64,000 bases of DNA from Sulfurimonas sp. (lineage in GTDB: Bacteria > Campylobacterota > Campylobacteria > Campylobacterales > Sulfurimonadaceae), in NCBI RefSeq assembly GCF_028713515.1, contig NZ_JAQTOD010000004.1, positions 1 to 64,000 on the forward strand, in the 5' to 3' direction. How positions within the stretch are numbered: position 1 is the first letter of the stretch; each line of letters starts with the position of its first letter. Position numbers and translations under genes: made by a program. Positions 24,256 to 33,578 of the stretch are shown here, in pieces. The notes under the pieces were generated by a model. The model had not been told where the DNA came from. It searched no databases and worked only from the letters and a program-made list of their open reading frames with translations.

Positions 24256-25458
24256 TTAGCTTATGCTGTGAACTGCCTCTTTGAACTCGTTGCCTCTTTG
24301 CACATAAGAGGTAAACTCATCAAGGCTAGATGCGGCAGGAGAGAGCATTCCGATTTCGCTGTTCTGTAGGTTTTTATCTATTTTATTTACTGCATCTGCC
24401 AAGTTTTTGCATAGCTCAAAAGGTATATTATAGTTTGTTGCTAGCGTTGATAGTTTCTCTTTATTGGTCCCAATATTGTATATTTTTACTTTGTAATTTT
24501 TTAGAAATTCAAAAAGTTCAGCTAAATCAACGCCTTTATCGTCTCCACCTAAAATAAGGTGGACAAAAGAGCCGTGGTAGCGATTAAGTGCAGCTATTGT
24601 AGCGTCAAGATTAGTGGCTTTTGTGTCATTTATCCATAGGCGGTCTTTACTGTCTCTGAGCTCTTCTTGTCTATGCGCGTCTATGATAAACGAGTTTATT
24701 TTTTCATAATCAACTCTATCAAAAAGCATTTTATCAACCGCCATTGCTAAAAGTGCATCTACCAAAAACACACCTTTAAACTTTATTTTCTCTCTATCTA
24801 TGCCAAAATGTAGAGCTAAATCCTCTTCGTTTGAGTAAGTGATTATGTGTGCTGAAGTTTTTATATCTTTGAACTCGGCTGGAATTATTGCAATTTCACC
24901 CTCTTTCATTTGTGAAATAGGTCTTAATTTTGCTTTTATATACTCATCCATATCTCCATGCCAGCTTAGATGATCTGGCGTTATTGGAAGTAAAACATAT
25001 ATATTTGGAACTGCTTTGTTGGTGTAGTGCATAGTAAAAGAGCTAGTCTCAAGGACCCAGATGCTAGCATCTGAGCTTAAATCTGCTAAAGGAGTTCCTA
25101 TATTTCCACCCTCTTGTGAGCCTCTATCTTGAAGCAAATACTGCATCATTTGAGTTGTTGTTGTTTTACCATTTGTTCCGCTTATCCAGACTGTAAGTGG
25201 GGATTTATCGGCAAAGCAGTCATAATCGCTTATAAGATTTTTTGCTTTTCTAACAAGTGGATTTGATGGTGCTATTCCAGGAGAGACTATCTCTAAGTCC
25301 GAATATTTTGAATCAAAACTTGATGATGGTTTTACTCTGAAGCCGTTTTCATCAACAAAAGGTTTTGTACATTTGTCATCATAAAAGATAGCGTTTGGAT
25401 AGAGTTTTGTTAAAGCCTTTGTTGTTTTTCCGTAACCAAATAGAGATACTCTTTTCAT
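24256..25458 (-). CDS. murD: UDP-N-acetylmuramoyl-L-alanine--D-glutamate ligase (MurD)
   Basis: MurD adds D-glutamate to UDP-MurNAc-L-Ala in the cytoplasm, an early peptidoglycan step. The protein (400 residues from the ATG at 25458) has the N-terminal UDP-binding region (SLFGYGKTTKAL), the ATP loop SGTNGKTTTTQMM (about 95-107), and the ligase signature around HRQEEL and NDTKATNLDATIAAL. The start is placed at 25458 because it overlaps the mraY stop as TAATG; a start at 25515 would be deep inside mraY. The family is usually about 400-450 residues. Paired with mraY. Confidence 0.95.
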   Translation of the reverse strand: MKRVSLFGYGKTTKALTKLYPNAIFYDDKCTKPFVDENGFRVKPSSSFDSKYSDLEIVSPGIAPSNPLVRKAKNLISDYDCFADKSPLTVWISGTNGKTTTTQMMQYLLQDRGSQEGGNIGTPLADLSSDASIWVLETSSFTMHYTNKAVPNIYVLLPITPDHLSWHGDMDEYIKAKLRPISQMKEGEIAIIPAEFKDIKTSAHIITYSNEEDLALHFGIDREKIKFKGVFLVDALLAMAVDKMLFDRVDYEKINSFIIDAHRQEELRDSKDRLWINDTKATNLDATIAALNRYHGSFVHLILGGDDKGVDLAELFEFLKNYKVKIYNIGTNKEKLSTLATNYNIPFELCKNLADAVNKIDKNLQNSEIGMLSPAASSLDEFTSYVQRGNEFKEAVHSIS

Positions 25459-26519
25459 TAGCGAATCTTTAGAGAGATTAGTGCAATCATATTTGAAAGA
25501 ATAGAGATTATCCAAAATCTAACAATAATCTTGTTTTCAGCCCAATGTTTCATCTCAAAATGGTGATGAATTGGAGCCATTAAAAACACCCTTTTTTTAC
25601 GAAGTTTGAAACTTCCAACTTGAAGAATAACAGAGAGAGTTTCAATTACAAATATTAAACCAATTATCAGTAGGAGAATCTCGCTTTTACTTATAATTGC
25701 AAGGTAACCCAAAAAAGCACCTATTGTTAGTGAACCGCTATCGCCCATAAAAACTTCAGCTGGATGACAGTTGTGCCATAAAAATCCGGTAAGTGCGCCC
25801 ATTAAGGCGCTAGAAATTATTGCAACTTCACCAATGTTGAAAGTTGGCATAAGCAGATATGCACTTATTTTCACATTTCCTGTGATGTAGATAATAATAC
25901 TAAAAGATGTAAGTGCAGCAAGAGATGGAACTGTCGCAAGTCCGTCTAGCCCGTCTGTTAAATTTACTGCATTTGAGGTGGCGATAATGATGATTACCCA
26001 AAATACAATTGCCAAGAGACCCATATCGTAAATAGGATTTTTGATAAACGGAACATAAAGATTAGTGTTAAAATCAGAGAGATTAAACAGAAAAAGCGCG
26101 ACGACAAGAGCTGATATAAATTGAAGCAGAAGTTTAGTTCTTGCTTTTAAACCAGCTAGATTCTGATTTTTTTTGATTTTTGCATAGTCGTCCTGAAAAC
26201 CTATAAGAGCAAAAAGTACAAGCGTTAAGATAGCTCCAAGAGCATAAACATTTGTAAGTCTGATGCTTATTAGAGATGCCAAAATAGTAGCACCAATAAA
26301 AACAACTCCACCCATAGTTGGAGTTTTTGCTTTCTCTTTATGTCTGTCAGGTGCCCATCCGTTTATGGGTTGAACGCGGGATGTATTTTGCGCCCATCTG
26401 ATAAAACGAGGCATTAAAAATAGTGTAAAAAATAGAGCCAAAAAGAATGCTATTCCTGCTCTTACGGTGATGTATCCAAGTAAATTAATCTTTAATAATT
26501 CTGATAGCCAATATAGCAA
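25458..26519 (-). CDS. mraY: Phospho-N-acetylmuramoyl-pentapeptide transferase (MraY)
   Basis: This integral membrane enzyme makes lipid I from UDP-MurNAc-pentapeptide and undecaprenyl phosphate. It has about ten membrane segments and the signatures TPTMGG near residue 75, LTDGLDGLA (about 187-195), the cytoplasmic loop FMGDSGSL and HHHFE near the end, with the key Asp residues in place. The start is TTG at 26519 (MLYWLSELLKINLL), with AAGGA 7 bases ahead, giving 353 residues as in the family; the extra N-terminal residues of the longer frame would not fit. It overlaps murD by 1 base and faces gpmI. Confidence 0.96.
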   Translation of the reverse strand: MLYWLSELLKINLLGYITVRAGIAFFLALFFTLFLMPRFIRWAQNTSRVQPINGWAPDRHKEKAKTPTMGGVVFIGATILASLISIRLTNVYALGAILTLVLFALIGFQDDYAKIKKNQNLAGLKARTKLLLQFISALVVALFLFNLSDFNTNLYVPFIKNPIYDMGLLAIVFWVIIIIATSNAVNLTDGLDGLATVPSLAALTSFSIIIYITGNVKISAYLLMPTFNIGEVAIISSALMGALTGFLWHNCHPAEVFMGDSGSLTIGAFLGYLAIISKSEILLLIIGLIFVIETLSVILQVGSFKLRKKRVFLMAPIHHHFEMKHWAENKIIVRFWIISILSNMIALISLKIR

Positions 26520-26554
26520 AGTATTATCCTTATAAAATGAAGATGACATTATAG

Positions 26555-26560
26555 TATAAT
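26555..26560 (+). promoter_or_regulatory. -10 box of gpmI
   Basis: TATAAT in the 64-base gap between the divergent mraY and gpmI starts; GGGGG of the gpmI ribosome binding site follows 14 bases later, so the leader would be very short. Confidence 0.5.
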
Positions 26561-26583
26561 TGCACAAAACAAAAGGGGGAAAA

Positions 26584-28059
26584 TTGAGAAAAAAAGCTAT
26601 CTTGGTTATAACAGATGGAATAGGATACTCCTCAAAAACGCAATTTAATGCATTTTATAGTGCAACAAAGCCAACTTATGATGAACTTTTTAAAAAAACT
26701 CCACACTCTTTAATAGATACTTTTGGGCTTAGTGTTGGACTTCCAGAGGGTCAAATGGGCAACTCAGAAGTAGGGCATATGAGTATAGGAAGCGGGAGAG
26801 TTTTATATCAAGATTTAGTAAAAATATCTCTGGCCCTTTCTGAGGGCAGCATTGAACAAAATGAAGAGCTGCAAAAACTCTTTCAATCCTCTGGTAGAAT
26901 ACATCTCATTGGTCTCATGAGTGATGGCGGTGTCCACTCTCATATAGAGCATTTTATAGGTATAGCTGATATTGCTGCAAGAAACAACAAAGAAATTTTC
27001 TTGCACCTTATAACTGACGGAAGAGATGTCTCTCCTGTGTCGGCGCAAAAATATTTAAAGCAGATAGAGAGTTATTTAAGTGATAAAATAAAGATAGCGA
27101 CAATTGCAGGTCGTTTTTATAGTATGGATAGAGATAATCGTTGGGATAGGGTTGAAAAAGGATATGACGCAGTAGTGCGAGCAACTCCGAAAACAGACAT
27201 GAGCGTATCTGAGTATATAGAATTATCATACGCAAAAGATGAGACGGATGAGTTTATCCAACCAGTTGCGTTTGGTGTATATGATGGTTTTAGAGATGGG
27301 GATAGTGTGCTTACGATAAACTTTAGAAGTGACAGAATGAGAGAGTTTGTGAGTGCTATTGGGGATGAAAATTTTAGTGGATTTCAAAGAAAATATATAA
27401 AAGTTAACTTAGCAACTATCACAGAGTATGACAAAAGTTTTAATTTTCCTATTTTATTTAAAAAAGATTCACCTAAAAACACTCTGGCAGAGGTTATTTC
27501 AAGAGCCGGCTTAAGACAACTTCATACAGCAGAGACTGAAAAATATGCTCATGTAACATTTTTTTTAAATGGTGGGATAGATGAGCCGTATGAGAATGAG
27601 ACTAGAGTTTTAATTCCATCGCCAAATGTTAAAACCTATAATGAAAAACCGCAGATGAGCGCAGTCGAAGTTGGAGATGTTGTTTTGGTGGCAATGGAAG
27701 ATGAGTATGATTTCATAGTTGTAAACTTCGCAAATGGCGATATGGTTGGACATACTGGAGATTTTGAAGCAGCTAAAATAGCAGTAACTACTGTAGATGC
27801 ACAACTTGGTAGAATTTTAGAAAAAGCTAAGTTGAAAGATTATGCGGTTGTGGTTACCTCCGATCATGGAAATTGTGAAGAGATGAGAGATGATGATGGA
27901 AATATTTTAACAAATCATACAGTTGGAAAAGTGTGGTGTTTTGTTGAATCAGATGGTGTTAACAAAGTTGAAGTTGGCGGTTTAAATAATATTGCACCAA
28001 CAATACTGAAATTAATGGAACTTGAAATTCCATCCGAGATGGATCACGCATTAATATAG
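26584..28059 (+). CDS. gpmI: 2,3-bisphosphoglycerate-independent phosphoglycerate mutase
   Basis: GpmI interconverts 3- and 2-phosphoglycerate in glycolysis/gluconeogenesis using two metal ions and a phosphoserine. The catalytic serine is in QMGNSEVGH (about residue 61) and the metal sites are in VITDGIG at the start and TSDHGNCEEM and NHTVGKVW at the end. The TTG at 26584 (MRKKAIL) is chosen, with AAAGGGGG 5 bases ahead, giving 491 residues as in relatives; the TTG at 26560 would lie before that site and overlap the -10 box. Next gene fabG follows after 33 bases. Confidence 0.95.
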   Translation: MRKKAILVITDGIGYSSKTQFNAFYSATKPTYDELFKKTPHSLIDTFGLSVGLPEGQMGNSEVGHMSIGSGRVLYQDLVKISLALSEGSIEQNEELQKLFQSSGRIHLIGLMSDGGVHSHIEHFIGIADIAARNNKEIFLHLITDGRDVSPVSAQKYLKQIESYLSDKIKIATIAGRFYSMDRDNRWDRVEKGYDAVVRATPKTDMSVSEYIELSYAKDETDEFIQPVAFGVYDGFRDGDSVLTINFRSDRMREFVSAIGDENFSGFQRKYIKVNLATITEYDKSFNFPILFKKDSPKNTLAEVISRAGLRQLHTAETEKYAHVTFFLNGGIDEPYENETRVLIPSPNVKTYNEKPQMSAVEVGDVVLVAMEDEYDFIVVNFANGDMVGHTGDFEAAKIAVTTVDAQLGRILEKAKLKDYAVVVTSDHGNCEEMRDDDGNILTNHTVGKVWCFVESDGVNKVEVGGLNNIAPTILKLMELEIPSEMDHALI

Positions 28060-28092
28060 AAACAGAAATAAATAAAAATGGAGAAAAACAGA

Positions 28093-28839
28093 ATGAAATT
28101 TAGTGGAAAAAATGTTCTAGTAACAGGTTCAAGTCGTGGTATCGGGGCGGAAATAGCGAAAGTTTTAGCAGGCTATGGGTTGAAAGTTTGGATTAATTAT
28201 AGAAGTGGAGCAAAAGAGGCAGATGCCATCAAAGATGCAATTGAGGCAAGTGGTGGCAGAGCTGCTGTTATTGGTTTTGATGTAAGCGATGAAGATGCTT
28301 TTGTTGAAGCAATTAATATGATTACTGATTGTGATGGTGAGCTTTCATATCTTGTAAATAATGCTGGAATTACAAACGATAAACTAGCTCTTCGTATGAA
28401 AACAGAAGATTTTATGAGTGTTATAAATGCAAATCTTACTTCATGTTTTATTGGATGTCGTGAAGCCATGAAAGTTATGAGAAAGAAAAAATTTGGAGCC
28501 GTTGTAAACATAGCTTCGATTGTTGGTGAGACTGGAAACGCTGGACAAACAAACTACTCTGCGAGTAAAGGTGGAGTTATAGCTATGAGTAAAAGTTTTG
28601 CTATAGAGGCCGCTACAAGTGGGATTCGTTACAACACAGTTACTCCAGGTTTTATAGCTACTGAGATGACGGATGCACTAAGTGATGAGATAAAAAATGG
28701 GTTTACTTCTAAGATTCCAATGAAGCGTTTTGGTAATGCAATTGAGGTTGCAGAGGCCACAGCATTTTTACTCTCAGACCACTCAAGTTACATAACCGGA
28801 GAGACGCTAAAAGTAAATGGTGGATTAAATATGGCATAG
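28093..28839 (+). CDS. fabG: 3-oxoacyl-[ACP] reductase (FabG)
   Basis: FabG reduces beta-ketoacyl-ACP with NADPH in type II fatty acid synthesis. The protein is a classical SDR: TGSSRGIG nucleotide loop (about 11-18), NNAG, and the Ser-Tyr-Lys set in NIASIVGETGNAGQTNYSASKGG (about 138-160). The start at 28093 is preferred to 28078 since GGAG lies 9 bases ahead and the protein then has the usual 248 residues. Its near neighbours acpP, fabF and accA make the pathway context clear. Confidence 0.96.
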   Translation: MKFSGKNVLVTGSSRGIGAEIAKVLAGYGLKVWINYRSGAKEADAIKDAIEASGGRAAVIGFDVSDEDAFVEAINMITDCDGELSYLVNNAGITNDKLALRMKTEDFMSVINANLTSCFIGCREAMKVMRKKKFGAVVNIASIVGETGNAGQTNYSASKGGVIAMSKSFAIEAATSGIRYNTVTPGFIATEMTDALSDEIKNGFTSKIPMKRFGNAIEVAEATAFLLSDHSSYITGETLKVNGGLNMA

Positions 28840-28899
28840 ACTTTATCCCCTATAGTGCCATATTTAGTGTGTATTTTTAATTAATTAAGTTAGTTGTGC

Positions 28900-28905
28900 T
28901 ATAAT
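28900..28905 (+). promoter_or_regulatory. -10 box of acpP
   Basis: TATAAT preceded by TGTGC and followed 34 bases later by the acpP start, so acpP has its own promoter besides any read-through from fabG. Confidence 0.6.
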
Positions 28906-28939
28906 TTCGTGATTTTACATATAAAACATAGGAGCTATA

Positions 28940-29167
28940 ATGGCACTTTTAGACGATATCAAAGAAGTAGTAGTTGAGCAATTAGGCGTTAGCGCTGATG
29001 AAGTAAAAGAAGACGCAAAGTTCGTTGAAGATTTAGGTGCAGATAGTCTAGATGTAGTTGAGTTGGTTATGGCCCTTGAAGAGAAATTCGATATTGAAAT
29101 TCCTGATGATGAAGCAGAAAAAATTAGAACTGTTAGAGATGTAGTTAACTATATCGAAAGCAAATAG
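28940..29167 (+). CDS. acpP: Acyl carrier protein
   Basis: The 75-residue protein carries growing acyl chains on the phosphopantetheine arm attached to Ser in [12 protein letters not shown] (Ser about 37). It is acidic and helical as expected. Good ribosome binding site (AGGAG). The 117 bases between it and fabF contain no gene. Confidence 0.98.
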   Translation: MALLDDIKEVVVEQLGVSADEVKEDAKFVEDLGADSLDVVELVMALEEKFDIEIPDDEAEKIRTVRDVVNYIESK

Positions 29168-29284
29168 TTACATTATATTTTTACTAAGAGCTTCTTGTAG
29201 GGGCTTCTTGGTGGAAAATATTTTTTAGTAGTCAGTTTTTCTGATTTTTACAAAATATTTTATATTTTTTTACGGAGATTTTAA

Positions 29285-30502
29285 ATGAAAAGAGTTGTAG
29301 TTACAGGATTGGGCATGATAAATGCAGTAGGAAACGATAAAGAGAGCTCATTTAAAGCTATTTGTGATGGTGAATGTGGGATAGACACTATCACTCTTTT
29401 TGATCCTGAAGATTATGCTGTAAAAATTGCAGGTGAAGTTAAAAATTTCAATCCAGAAACAGTTATGGCAGCAAAAGAGGTAAAAAAAGCCGATAGATTT
29501 ATTCATCTTGGACTAAAAGCAGCTCAAGAGGCGATGGCAGATGCTAATTTTGGCGAAAATATTGATATGGAAAGATTCGGTATAAGCGCTGGCTCTGGAA
29601 TCGGCGGACTTCCTGCAATAGAAAAAAACTCTATAATCATTGAAACAAGAGGCTCTCGTAAAATATCTCCATTTTTTATCCCATCCGCTTTAGTAAATAT
29701 GCTTGGTGGTTTTGTATCGATTGAGCATGGAACAAAAGGTCCAAATCTCTCAAGTGTTACGGCATGTGCCGCTGGAACTCACGCTATTAGTGAAGCTGTA
29801 AAGACGATTATGTGCGGTGGTGCTGATAAGATGTTAGTTGTCTCGGCTGAGTGTGCTATTACAGGTGCTGGTGTTGGCGGATTTGCCGCAATGAAAGCAC
29901 TCTCAACAAATAATGAAAATCCAAAAAAGGCTTCTCGTCCTTTTGATGCAGATCGTGATGGATTTGTAATGGGCGAAGGCGCCGCTGCTTTAATCTTAGA
30001 GACTTATGAAGATGCAGTTGCAAGGGGAGCAAATATTTATGGCGAAATCATAGGTTTTGGAGAGAGCGGAGATGCAAATCACATAACAACTCCAAGCCTT
30101 GATGGTCCTGCTCGAGCTATGAAAGCAGCACATAAAATGGCAGGTTTTCCAAAGCTTGATTATGTAAACGCGCATGGAACAAGCACGCCAATTAATGATA
30201 AAAATGAGACTGCAGCACTGAAAGAGTTATTAGGTGGTAAAGAAAACTGCCCTCCAATGAGCTCAATAAAAGGTCAGATTGGTCACTGTCTTGGTGCAGC
30301 TGGCGGTATTGAAGCAGTTGTTTGTCTTATGTCAATGCGTGATGGAATTATACCTCCAACGATAAACTATGAAACAGCAGATGAAAATTGTGATTTAGAT
30401 ATTGTTCCAAACAAGTCAAGAAAAGCAGAGCTAAATACAGTTATGAGTAACTCTTTTGGCTTTGGCGGAACTAACGGCGTTTTGATATTCAAAAAAATCT
30501 AA
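29285..30502 (+). CDS. fabF: Beta-ketoacyl-ACP synthase II (FabF)
   Basis: FabF condenses acyl-ACP with malonyl-ACP in chain elongation. The 405-residue thiolase-fold protein has the nucleophile Cys in SVTACAAGTHA (about 160), and catalytic His residues in NAHGTSTPINDK (about 297) and GQIGHCLGAAGGIEA (about 334). The end NSFGFGGTNG is standard. Strong ribosome binding site ACGGAG. accA follows after 15 bases. Confidence 0.97.
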   Translation: MKRVVVTGLGMINAVGNDKESSFKAICDGECGIDTITLFDPEDYAVKIAGEVKNFNPETVMAAKEVKKADRFIHLGLKAAQEAMADANFGENIDMERFGISAGSGIGGLPAIEKNSIIIETRGSRKISPFFIPSALVNMLGGFVSIEHGTKGPNLSSVTACAAGTHAISEAVKTIMCGGADKMLVVSAECAITGAGVGGFAAMKALSTNNENPKKASRPFDADRDGFVMGEGAAALILETYEDAVARGANIYGEIIGFGESGDANHITTPSLDGPARAMKAAHKMAGFPKLDYVNAHGTSTPINDKNETAALKELLGGKENCPPMSSIKGQIGHCLGAAGGIEAVVCLMSMRDGIIPPTINYETADENCDLDIVPNKSRKAELNTVMSNSFGFGGTNGVLIFKKI

Positions 30503-30517
30503 ATACAGGGATTTAAA

Positions 30518-31453
30518 TTGGCAACATATTTAGACTTTGAATATAAAATTAAGTTCATTCAAGAAGATATTGTATCGGCTCAAGTTCGTCATGATGATGC
30601 CGCGTTAGTAGCACTAAAAGATCAACTTGAAGCAGAAGTTTCAAATATTTTTAACAACCTATCTCCCTTTCAACAGCTTCAACTCGCTCGTCATTTAGAT
30701 AGACCATATGCTCTTGATTATATAAACTTGCTTATGCGAGATAAGTATGAGATTCATGGCGATAGACATTTTCGGGATGATGCTGCGATTTTATGCTATA
30801 TCGGTTATATAGGCGATGAAAAAGTTGTAGTTATTGGTGAGCAAAAGGGTCGTGGAACAAAAAATAAAATCAAAAGAAATTTTGGTATGCCACATCCAGA
30901 GGGCTACAGAAAAGCTCTTCGTGCTGCAAAATTAGCTGAGAAATTTAAAATCCCACTACTAATGTTTGTTGATACTCCTGGTGCCTATCCTGGAATTGGG
31001 GCTGAAGAAAGAAATCAAAGTGAGGCAATTGCTAGAAATCTGCTTGAGCTATCTGCTTTAAATACTCAAACCATTTCAGTTGTTATTGGCGAAGGAGGAA
31101 GTGGCGGTGCCCTTGCTATTGGAGTTGCTGATAGATTTGCAATGATGAGATACTCAGTATTTAGCGTTATTTCGCCTGAGGGATGTTCTGCTATTTTATG
31201 GAATGACCCAGCAAAAGCAGAAGTTGCTACAAATGCCATGAAGATAACAAGTGGAGATTTAAAGAAATTAAATCTTATAGATGATGTTATAGATGAGCCA
31301 CTTATTGGAGCACATAGAGATAAAGAAAGTGCTGCAAATGCAATAAAAAATTATTTTTTAGCAGAGCTTAAGGAGCTTCGCAAAATGAGTGATGAAGAAA
31401 GAATGGAACAGAGATATAAAAAACTAACAGGCGTTGGAGCTTATAGCGAATAA
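30518..31453 (+). CDS. accA: Acetyl-CoA carboxylase carboxyltransferase alpha subunit
   Basis: AccA with AccD transfers the carboxyl group from biotin to acetyl-CoA, giving malonyl-CoA. Signatures: [49 protein letters not shown] and [16 protein letters not shown]. The TTG at 30518 (MATYLDF) follows AGGG and gives 311 residues, the family length. It completes the fab-acc cluster. Confidence 0.97.
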   Translation: MATYLDFEYKIKFIQEDIVSAQVRHDDAALVALKDQLEAEVSNIFNNLSPFQQLQLARHLDRPYALDYINLLMRDKYEIHGDRHFRDDAAILCYIGYIGDEKVVVIGEQKGRGTKNKIKRNFGMPHPEGYRKALRAAKLAEKFKIPLLMFVDTPGAYPGIGAEERNQSEAIARNLLELSALNTQTISVVIGEGGSGGALAIGVADRFAMMRYSVFSVISPEGCSAILWNDPAKAEVATNAMKITSGDLKKLNLIDDVIDEPLIGAHRDKESAANAIKNYFLAELKELRKMSDEERMEQRYKKLTGVGAYSE

Positions 31454-31454
31454 A

Positions 31455-32270
31455 CTACTCATCTTCGCTTGTTCTGCCATTAATATTCTCTCTTGTAGGA
31501 TTAAATTTTGGTCTTTTTAATCTTTTTGCTTCCTTGGAAAATCTTATAAGATCCTCAACGCTTTTAATATCATCCCCTATGTTTTTTAATGATAGTTTTA
31601 AAAGTTCGTTAGTTGTTAACGCATCACTCATAGCTCTGTGGTGTGTTGCGCTTGGATACAAATTAAGAGATTCATTGAGGTATGAGAGTGCATATCTGTA
31701 TGACTCAATTGTTCTCTCTGCTAACGCCAATGAGCATAAGCTTCTATTTAACAGTGGAGCTAAGCCAACATTTTGCATACTTAAAGATATAAACCTATAG
31801 TCAAATTTGATATCGTGTGCAACAAATACAGAGTCTTGCAAAAAAGCTTTAAACTCATGCATTACATTTTTTAAACTAGGCGCATCTTTGGTATCTTCGA
31901 CAGATATGCCTGTTATCTCTGTAATATTTGGATTTATCTCATGACAGTTTACAAATGATTCATATCTGCCAACTATCTCGCCATTTTTTACTTTTATGGC
32001 ACCAATCTCTATGATTTGATGTTTTTCTATTTTAGAACCATTTGTTTCAATATCAACTATACAAAATTCCATATCTTTTATTGGTATAAAGCTAGTGGCA
32101 AAAAAGTAATTGCTTTGGTGTTTTACAATCTTTAAGCCTTGTGCATACCAAAGCTCAAGTAGAAAATCTAAATTATCATTTATCTGCTCTTTAAGTGTTT
32201 TTGCAGACAGACCAGTAGTTGAGAGTTTATGGATGCTTTTTGCATCTAGAATAAAATCATGACTTAGCAT
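31455..32270 (-). CDS. DnaQ-type 3'-5' exonuclease (DNA polymerase III epsilon-like)
   Basis: The 271-residue protein has the DEDDh exonuclease pattern: Exo I VDIETNG (about 70), Exo II FVAHDIKFDYRF (about 155), Exo III HHRAMSDALTT (about 214). The first 60 residues are an additional N-terminal domain (SIHKLSTTGLSAKTLKEQI) found in Campylobacterota homologues. It would proofread replication errors or trim other DNA ends. It overlaps the trpF stop by 14 bases, so the two are likely co-transcribed with rpe. Confidence 0.88.
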   Translation of the reverse strand: MLSHDFILDAKSIHKLSTTGLSAKTLKEQINDNLDFLLELWYAQGLKIVKHQSNYFFATSFIPIKDMEFCIVDIETNGSKIEKHQIIEIGAIKVKNGEIVGRYESFVNCHEINPNITEITGISVEDTKDAPSLKNVMHEFKAFLQDSVFVAHDIKFDYRFISLSMQNVGLAPLLNRSLCSLALAERTIESYRYALSYLNESLNLYPSATHHRAMSDALTTNELLKLSLKNIGDDIKSVEDLIRFSKEAKRLKRPKFNPTRENINGRTSEDE

Positions 32271-32844
32271 TAGCTATGAATTCTTTAACTTTTTGCTCAC
32301 TCTTTATGCCGTGTGATAACTCTACCCCACTGCTAACATCAACACCATAAAATCCATAATTCTTTAGAGATGCAACATTTTGAGGGTTTAGCCCACCTGC
32401 TAGAATTATTTTAGAACAATCAACATCTTTAAACCATTCAATATTTAATCTTTTTCCAGCACCACCATACTCTTCACAATAAGCGTCAATTAGCCTGTAT
32501 TCATCACTATATTGTAATATATCACTAGCTTTTTGAGCTCTTACTACTTTAATGTATGGAACAAAAAGTTGTCTGCATAAAGAGTCATTTACTTCAAAAT
32601 GAAGCTGAGCCAGCGTAGTTCCAGCTTCTTGAGAGTAGGAGTTGATTATTTGAGCATCAGAATTTACAAAAAGAGCGACTTTTTCTACAAATGGAGGAAG
32701 TTCTTTTATTATAGCTCTAGCATCACGAGGGGAAATATATCTTGGAGATTTTTCATAGAAAACAAAACCTAGCGCATCAGCTCCAGCATCTATGGCAATC
32801 ATTGCATCTCTATATGAGGTTATGCCGCAGATTTTTACTCTCAT
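32257..32844 (-). CDS. trpF: Phosphoribosylanthranilate isomerase (TrpF)
   Basis: The 195-residue (beta/alpha)8 enzyme catalyses the third step of tryptophan synthesis. Seen are VKICGIT (catalytic Cys about 5), DALGFVFYEKSPRYI, ILAGGLNPQNV and GVDVSSGVE, which form the phosphate and active-site loops with catalytic Asp. It is a solo gene away from other trp genes, as in relatives. 32 bases follow rpe. Confidence 0.94.
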   Translation of the reverse strand: MRVKICGITSYRDAMIAIDAGADALGFVFYEKSPRYISPRDARAIIKELPPFVEKVALFVNSDAQIINSYSQEAGTTLAQLHFEVNDSLCRQLFVPYIKVVRAQKASDILQYSDEYRLIDAYCEEYGGAGKRLNIEWFKDVDCSKIILAGGLNPQNVASLKNYGFYGVDVSSGVELSHGIKSEQKVKEFIANAKS

Positions 32845-32876
32845 AATTTATCTTTTTTGTAGCATTGAAATTTTTA

Positions 32877-33521
32877 CTATCTGCATTGAAGGCTCATAAT
32901 TGCCTTTTTTTTGTCAGTATGATTAAATATATAACTTCCAGCTACGACAATATCAACGCCAGCATCTCTGAGTTGTTCCACATTTTTATCACTAACACCA
33001 CCATCTACCTCTATTAAGCAGTTCGGGTTAATTTTATCTCTCATAGCACTCAATCTTTTTGCCTTTGGTATAACACTCTCAATAAAGCTTTGACCGCCAA
33101 AGCCAGGATTTACACTCATAAGAAGAACCATATCCAAATCTTCAAGTAAAAACTCTATTTCTTCTGGTGGAGTGTGAGGGTTTAAAACAATCGCAGATTT
33201 AATACCTAGAGAGCGAATCTTTTGGATTAATCTATGGGGATGTTTCTCTTCTTCTATATGGAAAGAGATGTATTGCGGTTTTAGTGGAGCGAAAAGATCA
33301 ACAAAAAATGAGTTATTTTCAACCATCAAGTGGATGTCTAAAGGCTTGGTTGCGACTTTCGCGATGGCAGATACTACAACAGGTCCAATTGTTAAGTTGG
33401 GAACAAAGTGCCCATCCATAACATCAACATGTATGAAGTCACATCCAGCGTTGCAAATATCTTCAATATCTCTTTGTAGATTACCAAAGTCAGCAGATAA
33501 AACACTTGGGGATATGAGCAT
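32877..33521 (-). CDS. rpe: Ribulose-phosphate 3-epimerase
   Basis: Rpe interconverts ribulose 5-phosphate and xylulose 5-phosphate in the pentose phosphate pathway. The 214-residue protein shows the family blocks PSVLSADFGNL, HVDVMDGHFVPNLTIG, LMSVNPGFGGQSFI and EVDGGVS with metal-binding His and Asp. It is the first gene of the rpe-trpF-exonuclease set. Confidence 0.96.
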   Translation of the reverse strand: MLISPSVLSADFGNLQRDIEDICNAGCDFIHVDVMDGHFVPNLTIGPVVVSAIAKVATKPLDIHLMVENNSFFVDLFAPLKPQYISFHIEEEKHPHRLIQKIRSLGIKSAIVLNPHTPPEEIEFLLEDLDMVLLMSVNPGFGGQSFIESVIPKAKRLSAMRDKINPNCLIEVDGGVSDKNVEQLRDAGVDIVVAGSYIFNHTDKKKAIMSLQCR

Positions 33522-33578
33522 GATAAACCTTATTGTATTTGTTGTAAAAATTAACGCAATATTACACTTTGATAGCTT

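Noticed and set aside
25458-25515. Longer start for murD at 25515
   Set aside because: The ATG at 25458 gives the family N-terminus and the TAATG junction with mraY; the extra residues come from the mraY 3' end.
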